In this document: positions 46,850-58,100 of the stretch, in pieces
Numbering within the stretch: the first letter of the stretch is position 1
Layout: each line of letters starts with the position of its first letter
Source: Stenopsyche tienmushanensis
Lineage: Eukaryota; Arthropoda; Insecta; Trichoptera; Stenopsychidae
Assembly: GCA_008973525.1 (NCBI GenBank)
Contig: WACJ01000519.1
Location: 930,001-994,000, forward strand
Length of the DNA stretch: 64,000 nucleotides
Reading direction: 5' to 3'
Translations under genes and position numbers: made by a program
Notes under the pieces: generated by a model
Told to the model about the DNA's origin: nothing
Databases searched by the model: none
The model's input: the letters and a program-made list of their open reading frames with translations, nothing else

Positions 46850-47034
46850 GTAGGTAGTCCCGCGTTAAGCGGTTGGACTCATAACTCGATCATCTCGGGT
46901 TCGAATCCCACAGGAGATGTGGCTGGCAACCACATTTTTAAAAACATATATATGCCATGAAAAACCATGTCAAAATGGTTGGTAATGATTCCATAAAAGG
47001 GATCGCTAAAAGCCACCGCAAAAAAAAAAAAATA
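46850..47034 (+). mobile_element. tRNA-derived SINE
   Basis: A tRNA-like head (46853-46918) contains an anticodon-loop-like CTCATAA and an excellent RNA polymerase III B box, GGGTTCGAATCCCAC (46898-46912). A tRNA-unrelated body of about 100 bp follows, with a perfect short duplication-like stem (ACCATGTCAAAATGGT), and ends in an A-run (47023-47034). The direct repeat ATATGAT flanks both sides, as expected for a target-site duplication. The stems of the tRNA-like head are imperfect, so it is not a functional tRNA gene. The anticodon CAT suggests a tRNA-Met ancestor, with low certainty. Confidence 0.7.
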
Positions 47035-47214
47035 TGATACACAATGTGATCATAATACTTATCGATAATGGTATAGAACTAGCCCTAAATATTAGACATT
47101 TAACAAAAAAAACAACCTTTATATGTTTTTTGGAACTAAACCAGAACGGATACCAATACACAAATATAACGAATAGAAAGAAATATTACACTCCTGACAC
47201 CAAGGGATTTTTTG

Positions 47215-48395
47215 TTTTGAAGTTAGTGCCCTTGACGTGTAGTTTGTCGGCCATTTTGTTCAGTTACAGTAAACTCTTCCAATGGAGTCCGTTCGTGCGA
47301 GATCTGCGGACGCGTAGTGATGTGATGAGTCGATAACATGTCACGAAATGGGTTGGATTATTTAGAGAAGACCGTACCCATACTCATGACGAGGCAAGGA
47401 GTAGGAGACCATCAGTGATTTCTGACGAACTTGTGCAAAAAATTGAAGAATAAGTGCGAAATGATTTGGTTACAAGAGTTGTGTGTGAGATGGGTGCCCA
47501 GAATGTCTAGAATGTAAATGCTGCACAGGAGGGAGAAAATATATATAATGGGGGACAGGGGATCCCCACACTCCCAAGCGTGTCCCCAGGTCGTAATTGA
47601 CCTTAAAACAACTCACCCATCTTAACTAAAAATTTACTAATTTTATGTTCTCCGAGAGGACTCATCTTCTGCTCTATCTGGTGACTGAGCGCATTGCGCG
47701 AAACAATATTAGTAAGAAAGGAAGAGAGATAGCAAAAACGGGAAAAGAAGGTTGAATCACGTGGCTGCTTACGCCTGTGTTGCTATCGGAGGTGCATATT
47801 TGTGCATGAAAGTGTGTGATTCCAAAGTAGCGTTATATGTTGGATTGATTCGTATTCGCCGGGGGCACCTTTGCGCCGAAGCTAGAGCAAAACGCGGAGA
47901 AGACACCAGGATGGGTCACCAGATATCTGTGTCCCATTTGGAAGCCATGTCCGCATACCGTGTCCCGTTAGGAACTGAGACGTCCAATGGTTGGGACTGA
48001 CCCAATGACCCAGGTGGCTTTTTTTATGCGACTCCGACCATCTTTTTTGTCATCCAACATTGGCAGCATTCGTGACTCATTTCCTTAGGTCAATGCAGTC
48101 CTCTATCTCTGCCACCTTTTTGGCGTAGATAAATTCTTTGCCCACATCTAGGGCATGCCTCTTCTTCAACTTGTATTTGACTGCGCTAATCTGCAGCTGC
48201 ATGTCCAGGCGACGGACGCCAGTCAGGCAGGAGGGGTATGGACTATCCTGATGGGGGATGAGATTTTGGTGTGTCACTACACTCCAGAATCCAAAATACA
48301 ATCCGAAAAGATCTGATGGTGGAGGTCTATGACACTGACTACAAGCTGTCTACGATCCTACACAAATATTACCTTACTTTCTGAATGATGCTCAT
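47215..48395 (+). mobile_element. Mariner (family C) sibling copy with foreign insert
   Basis: Plus-strand pieces: CRPFCSVTVNSSNGV-like start near 47245, RHVTKWVGLFREDRTHTHDE and ARSRRPSVISDELVQKIEE (47335-47450), then DEILVCHYTPESKIQSEKI (48255-48315) and SMTLTTSCLRSYTNITLL near 48330. The right end CTTACTTTCTGAATGATG (48373) matches the family C terminal repeat. Between about 47540 and 48235 an unrelated GC-richer segment is inserted whose identity I cannot give. It is dead. Confidence 0.65.
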
Positions 48396-48544
48396 ATTTT
48401 GATTTTCAATATTTAACAGAAAAATCCCTACTTAAAAATATTACAATACAATTTTTTTGAGTTCTGCCCTGTATTCTTTGTTCTGCCTCTATAAAATTGC
48501 ATATTTACGCTCAAACCCCAAGTTTTCCATCATCTCCATCCGAC

Positions 48545-51375
48545 ATGATGGCCAATAAGGACGTTCGATATTTTTCATTTCATTACGCCTTTCTAAGATT
48601 CATAGGTCTCGGAATGTTCCATGACCCCAAATATAAGAACTTCAACAATTTCTCAAATCCCTTATACGTCCTCTATTCGATAGTCCAGATAGGATTTTGG
48701 GTGTTTCTTTTTACGGTGGCGCTGTTGATGGAAGTGCCGCGTATATTAGACGACCTGGATCGCTTGATGCTGAATCTGAGCTTCAGCATAACGTTTGTGC
48801 TCTCTTTTATAAAGCTGTACATTGTGATCGTTCGCAATAAGCAAATTCAGGAAATTGTGTATGCTATCGAAGAGGAGATGTGTGATTTCAGCCAGAGTCG
48901 GATGATATTGGAGAAGACGGTTAAGATTAGCAGGAGGTTGACACTGTCTGTTCTGGCTTTTGCCAATTTGACTGTCGTTGGACTGGTTATCGGTGGAGCA
49001 GTACAAGCAGTCTGGTCACCCAAAATACATCAGATGAAGCATAAGGATAGAATATTTTTACCATCAGACAGGATCCTTCCCATGCCAGTTTATTTCCCGT
49101 TTGAAATATCTTCAGATTTGGTATATGGAATAGCTTTCGTTTATCAGATATTGGGAATTCAATGGTACGGTAATTTAGTGGTGTTGATTAACACGTTCAT
49201 GAACACAATCATGGTCCATCTTAGTGGGAGGTTCAATAATTTGAGCTATGTCTTGGAGAATATCAAAAAAATAGTGGTCTTGAATTTCAAAAATAATAAC
49301 TACAAAGCCAATAGATATGGACTGATACTGACGAAGGATTTCAACGTTGATGACATTGTACGCAAATGCAAGGATGACGACTATGAAATTATTGAAGCTG
49401 AGGTCTTATCTAACGTCGGCAGAGAAGATTTTGAAATGAGCATGTATTTATGTCTGAGGGAATGCATAATACATCACATATCCATAATATCGTAAGCATT
49501 TATTAGCATAAATTTAATCAAATTAATAACATCAGCTCTTGAAATTATGAAATTTATGAGGGCGATTCAAGTATAACCCGGAATTTTGTTGTATGAATGT
49601 AATAGAAGTAGCATACTCTGTTGCGCAACACGTAATTATTAATTTTCTTGTAAACAAGGACAACAAATGAAACAGTCATACAGTGAATGCGGTCTACTAC
49701 TGCCAGCTGCTAGATGATGCTAAGGCTGCTTAGATGAAAACGAATAATAACGCGTTGCGCAACAGAGGATGCTACTTCTCCTCGTCTTTCTTCAATATAT
49801 TTTCAATGGTTATATTTGAATCGCTCTCGTGCTTGATAACCTTTGTAAAAATATTTAAATATCCCCAGATGCGTTGAGAAATTCGAAGCAATATACAATA
49901 TCGGCTTTCTCGTCCACGTCATCAACAATCTAAATATCATTTGTCATGTGATGATTCAAATAGCAGAGGTATTCGCTTGATTTACACCAGTTTCGCAATG
50001 AGCAAAGATTTGATATTTAATAATTAAATTAAAACGTTTCAGAACGATCTGTTTTCAATTCGTTGCGGAACAGCTATCGCTCTGTTCTTTACGGTCGTCA
50101 GTGAATTTTTGGTTCAATGCTACGCTGGAAACGAGCTATCTTTACAGGTGGGGTTTGTATTATTGAATTCATTTTAAATGACTTTGATTTACTTGTCTAT
50201 GTCTACCTGTCCATCCCAGCGTAGACGGGGTCTTCCGACGCGTCTACTGCCGCTCGGCCCCGAATCTATTATGGGTAATGTAGACGACGGGTTCGGACGA
50301 AGCTCGTGATCGACGCTTCGTCGCACATGTCCATGACCTCTCGATTTGACCACATGACTTCGGTGCCTCGGTAAGCACCGCCAATTACTTCAATTTATCG
50401 TTCCATAACGAGGAGCGAGCATCCCCCTGTTTGACTTTCATCGTCACCTCAAAAGTTTCCAACAGGGCATCGTTGAAGTGTGCTACTCAGCCTCCTACAT
50501 GACCCTCAATAACTATTCCCTATTGATGCTGTCATAAGCCACGCAGATCTATTAATATGTGGGGGAAATCGACACCATACTCACCCAATATTTTTGACCT
50601 GCTCGGTATGAAACCGCATTGCTACTCCCTGATAAGTTACTTCATGATGGAAGACAGCCATAGTTTATACGCAATACTTAGAAATTGTAGAACATGTAGT
50701 TGGAGCACATAAGCCCATTTCCCTTCTTATGAACGAGGTATATTTTGGCGGTTTTCCACCCAGAAGACTGGGTGTCCTCCACATCTCGAGAATCCTCCCT
50801 ATCAGAATACCATGCATTCCAGCGGCCTTCCTTCCCTGGAGACCACTCAAGTAGGTCTCAAACTCAGTCAGAGTTGGGGGAGTAGTTTCAATATCATTTA
50901 CCAACTATGTCCCTTATGAGCAGCATACATATTCTGTCGCTAATAGGGTTAAAATTTAAAATGGACAATAGTCTTCTTGTCCAGAACGAATCCCACTTCC
51001 GACCTGCCAAGGATCTCGTCGACACTGTACGTGGTTAATTTTATTCATTCCCTCTATATATAAATAATTAATTATTAATGTTACAGGCTATGAAAATTGC
51101 TGAGAGTGCATACAACTGCATTTGGTATTTTTCTACTAAAAGATTCAAACAACTCATAATGGTAATGATGATGAGGGCTCAAAAACCATTGAACATAACA
51201 GCTGGAAAATTTGTTGCCATCGATAATACATCATTTGTTGCAGTAAGGATTTGATTGAATTCATTATAAAATTTGAAAATATATTATAATATAGAAATTG
51301 GTTTTCTTTTAAATACAGATAATGCGAGGAGCGTATTCTTTCTTTGCCGTAATTCGCAGCACAAAAGGAGAGTAA
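48545..51375 (+). CDS. Odorant receptor (7tm_6 family)
   Basis: Five exons: 48545-49491, 49869-49968, 50043-50147, 51087-51242 and 51319-51375, 454 residues, all phases closed. Insect odorant receptors are inverted seven-helix membrane proteins that form ligand-gated cation channels with Orco. Family features visible: N-terminal FHYAFLRFIGLGMF, a first membrane helix (PLYVLYSIVQIGFWVFLF), and a second extracellular loop ending near MPVYFPFEISS. The C-terminal hallmark runs over the last three exons: FLVQCYAGNELSLQ, then SAYNCIWYFSTKRFKQLIMV, MMMRAQKPLNITAGKF and GAYSFFAVIRS. Exon 2 (ACVEKF..) was placed by phase alone but restores the usual spacing. An alternative upstream in-frame ATG exists at 48497. 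Two introns carry transposons. The ligand cannot be predicted. Confidence 0.9.
49558..49832. mobile_element. Mariner-derived MITE, family B, in an odorant-receptor intron
   Basis: The left end GCGATTCAAGTATAACCCGG and right end GGTTATATTTGAATCGCT form inverted repeats matching those of the element at 4238-5115. The interior segment ATNATNCGTTGCGCAACAGAG is shared with 4570-4595. The element is about 275 bp and non-coding. Confidence 0.7.
50210..50910 (-). pseudogene. Non-LTR reverse-transcriptase relic in an odorant-receptor intron
   Basis: Minus-strand pieces read ETTPPTLTEFETYLSGLQGR, KAAGMHGILIGRILEMWRTP, a DLRGLMTASIGNS-like segment (equivalent to the DFxxAYDSIxR catalytic motif) and GGCSLLVMERK. 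The arrangement suggests an RTE- or R1-type LINE, but it is too decayed to name the clade. Confidence 0.5.
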
Positions 51376-52254
51376 TTTATATTTTTTTAAATTTATATCA
51401 ATCCTTCAGTAGATGGCAGCATATTATTTAGTGCAATCGCTTCTGAAAAATCACCAAAGCAAAAATAATATATAAAAATATGTTCTTAAACATGCAAGAT
51501 ATTAAACCTGAGTATATAAATGCAATATAAGATATTTTTTATTAATCAATTCTATTGTATAATTCATTTCAAACTGTGTGATTTTTATCAATATACGATT
51601 AGAAATGTAAGCGAATGAATTATTTACCATTTGAATATATACTTAAGTGTGCAATTATGCAAATGATGGGGTCTGAATGTTACTCGAAAAATGGTTCGGC
51701 TGGAAACCATCTTCCAAGTCCAGTCATACTCTCAACTTTGACGAATATAGATCTTCATCTATAGGATAATTTACTATCGTCGATGTATCAAATTTGGCCT
51801 CATTATTTTGCATTTGTATGGAATATTTTAATTATTGAATAAAATTTATTTATTGCACGGGACTAATTACGATATGAATTGTACTTGATGAAATGTATTA
51901 TACATATTTTTAATCTTCACAATATATCTTTATTACGTACTAGTGATTACTCGGCATGCGTTGCAATGCCACGTCTCGCATTACAAACTGTGTACACAAA
52001 TAATATTTTTACTATGTCTATGTTATTTCTGCAAGTGTAAACAATAAGTTGACAAAGTTTTATTGTAATCGGATGAACAGTATGGTAGCGCATTAAATAC
52101 GAACAAACAAACATTGATATTTATATATTAGATTTTGACTAAACCTAAATAACGAATTAGCTTTATTTATCCTTTAAAACAAAAAACTTTGTTTTAATTT
52201 CATTTGCTTGTAACTTCAGCTGATATATCTTATTGACTGTGTTAGGTATTGTAG
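51376..52254. other. Intergenic, with one Helentron-like unit
   Basis: A single unit at 51990-52140 (GTGTAAACAATAAGTTGACA, ATGAACAGTATGGTAGCGCA, ACAAACAAACATTGAT) matches the tandem blocks at 2510-2800. The remainder is AT-rich and unrecognised. Confidence 0.5.
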
Positions 52255-53880
52255 CGGTGAAAGCCTCCCCCAAATCACTGCTCCAGAAGCTCTTCTGTCT
52301 ATTCAGTGGGGTTCTTCGCCTCTCATGTTCAGCGTTTTCCTTCTACTGCATAATGCACTTTGTGTACCTGCACCACGCATTGAAAGGTCAGGTTGTTGGG
52401 TGAGAGCAAGTTTGTTCCCAGCTCCTCGCATAGGCAGACGAATGCTGTGTGTGCAACATCATCATTTCCAGCTACGCAGTGATGGCATTCCGGGCTTGTC
52501 TCTTTTCCTATTCTCTTGAGGTAGCTGTCAAAGCAGTCATACACGGTGAGAATCTGGATCAGTTGGTAACATATTTGGCCATCCACAGTCCAAGGTTTGG
52601 TATCCACCGACCTTTTGTTGAGCTGTCCCATCCAGACTGCCACACCGCCATGCTAGTTTCTCTGGTCGCCTTTTTTGTTTCTCCTTTTTGTACCGCCAGT
52701 ATCTCCTGGGCTAGCAGGTCAATTGGCGGTATAGCAGTCAGTGCCAGGATAGCATCTTCCGACACTGTGCGGTATGCAGCAGCCACCCTGGTCGCACTTC
52801 TTCTTAGGATTCTAGACAAGTTGAGCCGGGCTCTTTCAACTCGTAGTGCCTCGGCCCATATAGGCGCATCGCACAATAGCACTGAGTGAACTACTTCGCT
52901 GTAGAGTTTTCTTCTGCTAGGTTTTAGATCTCTGATGCTAGGCATCAACCTGGCTAGGACCTCTGCAATGTTGGCCGCCTTCGCTGCTGCCTTCTCCGTG
53001 TGTCTTACAAAGCGGAGTTTGTCATAAATTTCTACCCCCAAGTATCGAATGGATCCAGAGAAATCGCTTACGTATTCTGGACAGCGAGTTCCAGCCCAGC
53101 TTTCATTAACCACCTTTTCGCCTTTCGAAATGTGTCCTCACAGGTCACTCGCTCCCTTATTCCCCCATCGGTGCTGGTGTAAATTAGTACTCGCACATGT
53201 AGGTAACTCTCCACCATTCTGACTTGCTATGCTTGGAACGACCTGGGAGAAAGCCGAACTGCGTGGGAGAGAGCCCTGTTTTAATATGTTGCTGGAGTCG
53301 CTGGAAGATTAGTCTTTCCAGCAGGTTCCCCAGCTCGTCCAGCATACACAGACACTCAAGCTCTCAGGGTAGCCGAGCTCAACGTTGACAACATGGTCCA
53401 CAGCATGATGGCAAGCAAGAAGAACTGGGACATTTGGCGCGATTAAATTGAAGAAATCCTGAGCGCCAAAGAGGGCAGTGAGAGAGAGAAAGAGGCGCAG
53501 AGCGGTTCTCAAACACTAGAATAGGGCTAGTTACCTAAGGCCAGACAACCTGTCCTAAAGCAATGTGAAAAAAAATACCAAGGGGACAGAGAAGGACAAG
53601 GGAAGGGTTTAGTTCAGTAAGAATCTGGTACTACCCTGGGATTAAGCCCTAGGTGTCTCGTGTAAGATTCCCCTCCCACAGGAAAAAAAGCATACAGAAG
53701 GGCTTGGAGGTCCCTTGTTCCCTTTGGGGATAAGCAACAGCTTCTGCCTTTTCAAGGGTGCTGGAAAAACCCCTCCTGCTAGGCACATATTGTGTACCAT
53801 CGGCAGGAGGGTTTGAAATTCAAAGTTGCTTATTATTTTTATTAAAATATGTTTATAAAAGTAAATCTGTCGCATTTTGT
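52255..53880 (-). mobile_element. R1-clade LINE relic with an internal inverted piece
   Basis: The minus strand carries, in protein order, QTLLPMVHNMCLAGGVFPAP and LLLIPKGNKGPP (53700-53830), then LLERLIFQRLQQHIKTGLSP and TQFGFLPGRS (53250-53330). These are followed by IRYLGVEIYDKLRFVRHTEK, LNLSRILRRSATRVAAAYRT, AIPPIDLLAQEILAVQK and, near the 3' end, CFDSYLKRIGKETSPECHHC with DDVAHTAFVC (the Cys/His tail). This is R1-clade ORF2. At 53340-53530 the plus strand instead encodes the R1 C-terminal block AELNVDNMVHSMMASKKNWD, so a second R1 piece sits in inverse orientation inside. The element is dead by frameshifts and deletion of the catalytic centre. Confidence 0.75.
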
Positions 53881-53889
53881 TAACACTCC

Positions 53890-55140
53890 TCCTGTAATAT
53901 TACATGATTGTTAATGAACCCAGCTTTATTTATTAAAATTTATTTAGTTATAATAGATAAATATTCCTCGTGTAAATCCAATTAAACCACTAAAACAGTA
54001 TTTTTTATTTAAATACACAGTCCCCCATATCGATTTTTCAGAAAACGCTCAATATCTCATATAAAGCAATGGATTTTTTTGGTTCATCTGTGGTTTTTGA
54101 GACACATTTCATAATGCAAGTGGACAATAAAAAAATACGCATATTAAAGAAACACTTTTATTCAAGTATTCAGATACACTTTATAAAATATCTATCGAGA
54201 TATTCAGTTAACATCGAATAAATATACCTTTGGGCACATTCGGTATCACAGATTTAGCTAATTTACTTGTTTGATTAAAGCTAAGAATCTTTGACTACTT
54301 TTGGAAAGTAATTTTGCTAGAAAGAGCCGATAGATTTGGCCGAATAATACGGAGGTTTCTAGATCTGATTGCATATCGTCGTAATCGCTTTGGGGCGTCC
54401 ATAAAAGGGACGCTTTCAAAAAGGATCGTTTGGCGTTTTATCCTATGTATATATTTAACTACATACAAATGTGCTTCATCAAATGGACCCACATACCAAA
54501 AGCAAAAATATATAATAATCAAGCCGCATCTCATTTATACAGTCATCTTTGTATTAAATTATATAAAACTAGCCTACGTTATGACTATAATTTAAATTTA
54601 AAATATACTAAATAAACAATGCCTTCTATGCTTGTTACATAACTGAAAACTTAAAATTGCAAATATACATAACGACGAACTATAAATTACTATAATATAT
54701 GCTGTAGGAATATAATATCAAATATGGAGAATATAAGAAAATCAATTTCTATCATTTGGAACGTGTTTTAGTAAATATATTAGTGTTATACAAGCTAAAT
54801 CAAATAAACAAAACAAGCAGGATGATATTTCAACCTTATACGTTATTAAATCAAACGGTAAGACATGCATTCAGACAGTCAACGTATTGCCGCTACGTCA
54901 AGTACTTTAAGTACCATTAAAAAATGTAACATTAACAATATAACGAGCAATTTGCCTCCAACGATATATAGAATTATTTGTCAATTGTAATATATGTAAC
55001 GCGTGAAAATAAATTCATTTCTAATTGTAATTTGTATCCATAATAATATTAAAATAATGCATTTTGTATAGAGAGAATCACGATAAGTCTTTTTGTAGAA
55101 GGCACAACGTTTATAATGCCGGTGGCGCGCTTAAAATTAT
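53890..55140 (-). other. Flank, probably including the 3' UTR of the TEX14-like gene
   Basis: AT-rich and without a recognised coding frame. It lies directly downstream of the last TEX14-like exon on the minus strand. Where the transcript ends cannot be told from the many AATAAA-like strings. Confidence 0.35.
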
Positions 55141-58100
55141 TCATTCGTCAGGAACCTGAAACAAAAATGAACATTTTACTTCATAAAGTTATTGCGTAAA
55201 TTAAATTAATATAAAAAATACCATACATCATCAAACTTGAATAATATCATCGACTACGGGATCGGACATGTTTATTCTCTCGTCGCAGTATCCCATGAGC
55301 ATAGATTTATTGTCGCATTCAACGTCGTCGTCGAGTATAAGAATGCTCAATTCGGTTTCATTGCTAAAACGCTTGCGCGAACTAATGCCCGATTTACAGT
55401 TTTTCGGCGTGGATTTAACGTGATCGGATTCGTACATCGATATCAAGTCTTTGAAAGGCCGGCTGCTCACGTCGATCGCTGATACTCTATCGCTGCTCGC
55501 GACGGATTCCGTTTCAGAGTTGTCCTCCTCTCCGGATCTTTCTTCGATCACGGGCAGTGGATTGTTCGCCGGCGTTAAATCTATCAGATCGATTGGAGGC
55601 AGATTGTGGATGTGAAGATTGGGGTGTTTTTTGTCGGAGGATTCGGCGACGTAATCCTCGTCGTCTGAATTGCAATAAGAGCTGTCGTTGCTGTTGGGTT
55701 TCTTATTTTTGTTTGAGTTATCACAGAATAATAAAAGCCTGTCGCATCTGACTTCGTCTTGTATTTTAATGAGGCAGCATTCTTTTCCTTTATCGCACAT
55801 TGCCTCGTGTAAATGACTCTGTAAGGGTACGAGCTGCATATTTTCGCTAAATGTTTGCATATCCATGTGCGACGTGAGTTCATCGTCTATGTACATGTCT
55901 TCCGTGCTTCGTGCATCCTGTAAAATAAATTTATAGTGAAAATTACATGTGTATTTATATACAATTTTTATTATTATATTTTTTTATTTTACAATGATGA
56001 ACAAACGTAACGACATCAAGTATGTACGGAACATATTATTAAAACGTAACAATAATATCAATTTAGATGGAAAGACATGGCTTTTAGACAAATCAGTATC
56101 GGAACCAGACACCGATAGATCCTCAAAAGTAAGCTGCCTCATTGAGCAAGCACTCGTCTGTTTGAATGAAATTTATAAAGAAACAGCAAACTATATAGAC
56201 TATATATACAGAATAATTGCATATTGATCTTACACATTCTGAAGCTTTTCAGCGTTAAGATGCCGACATGAAATGGTTTGAGGGCCGACAAGAATGTAAT
56301 TCAGGACAAATTATATATCTTAGGAGTATTCGCGATTGATAAAATACAATTTTAATTACCTGTAATGCGGTGAATGCTTGACATCGTTTGAGGGCCTTGT
56401 TGCAGATTTCATCCGAACTAATTTGCTGCGGCATATTATCCGGTAGAGATACGCAGTCGTCTTCGTCGTTGAACGAATGCGTATCCTCAGAGCTCTCCAG
56501 TATGAGTTTGTCACTACTATTGACGATCTGATCGAGTATTTGCTTCGTAAAATGAGCTGGAACGCTTTGGGAATTATCGGCGGGGTTTTTTAATTTTGTA
56601 TACGTTGAATCCTTAGCGTTTTTAGAAATATTAGTCGCTCCATTTAATTGATTCTGGACCGGGGCATCTTTCAGTTCAGATTTTTTATTATCATTTTCAA
56701 AACTATTAGTGGAAATGCGATCAAACGCGTTTGTCAGCTCGGCTAACATGCTTGTTTTTGCGTTCTTAAATATAAAGTCTGGACAGGTGTTATTCAAATT
56801 TGTATTAATAAACGGTTTCATCGAAGATTTTGCAAGGCTTTGATTTACAGGAACACTTTTCTTCGTATCAAACATAATTTTTTTACACAGTTCCTCGTAA
56901 CTATCGGTGTTTGTGAATTTGTCGAGGGAAAACGTCTTTGGTTCGTGCTTTTTTAATGGCGTACTACAACTTTGCGGACTACTTTTGTTTTTGATTTGTG
57001 ATAAACACTTTTCTTTTTCCTTCCGCCAAAGAGAATTTTCATAAAAGTTTGCAGATCTTTTGATGCCTTTTTTAGCATTGGTCGCTTGAAGAACAGGAGA
57101 CGATTCTGAGTGAACAAAAACGATATATTATTAATTCGATAAACAATGCTAAGGATTATTTAGAGAATTCGGATGAAATACTTAGAACAAAGGATGAAAT
57201 AAACCGTGTTAAAAATTGGCATTCGAGAAAGCATTACAATAAAACATCTAATATATACCAATAGTCTTGTTCTTAGTTTCGCCGTCCGATTCTCTAGAAT
57301 TCTTCGGGTTAGATCTAACGGGATCTAAGAGATGAGATGCGGGTTTAACCGCAAGGAAATTCCCCCTAAAAATATAATATTATTAAAGCATTACGAGATG
57401 AAATATTCGACGATATCTTAAACGAACGTATTTATTAAAACCTATAATTTTCAGGAAGCGACGACGATCGACCTGATTGATGTCTACGTTCCATTATCCA
57501 TTTCTCATGAATTGCCACGAGCGGTTTTATATCTACTCCGACGATGTTATCGCGCAACTTCAATTTGGATCCCGGTTTGCAGTTCAAAGATTGACTTCTA
57601 TTCCTACGCATGCCCATGTTAAATTCGTTCATATTCTCCAATATATCGGAATAATTTTGTCTAAAAAAGTAAATACATTAATGTAATTATTGTTGCGGGA
57701 AATATATAGCACATGTAGAATTTATTCCATAAATTGCCTGAATAATAAAGACATGTTATTTGTGTCCGATTCTTGCGTGTCTTGCGGTGGATCATATTTT
57801 AAATTGACGAGGGAATGTCTTCTCCGGCCGCGGTTTACTATTTGAGAAGTAATATTCGGACTAATGGAAGAATTGATACTTTTGCTTAATGCATTAGGTT
57901 TTTCGACTTTTATCTCTTTCACGGGAGTCTTAATAATAGCGCTGTTACACTGATATATCAGCGTCCTTTTCAGTTGAGTTGCCTATTACGCTGTCCGATA
58001 GATTAAACGTGTTTTTTGTATTGTAAATCAAATCATCTTCGCCGGAAAGCCAAGCGTTTTTTCTTATTTTGGTATTTCTAGCAATCGGCGTAATGGGCAA

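Noticed and set aside
46853..46918. A functional tRNA gene
   Set aside because: The B box is perfect, but the acceptor, anticodon and T stems contain mismatches and the unit continues into a body with a poly-A tail and flanking duplication, which is a SINE structure.
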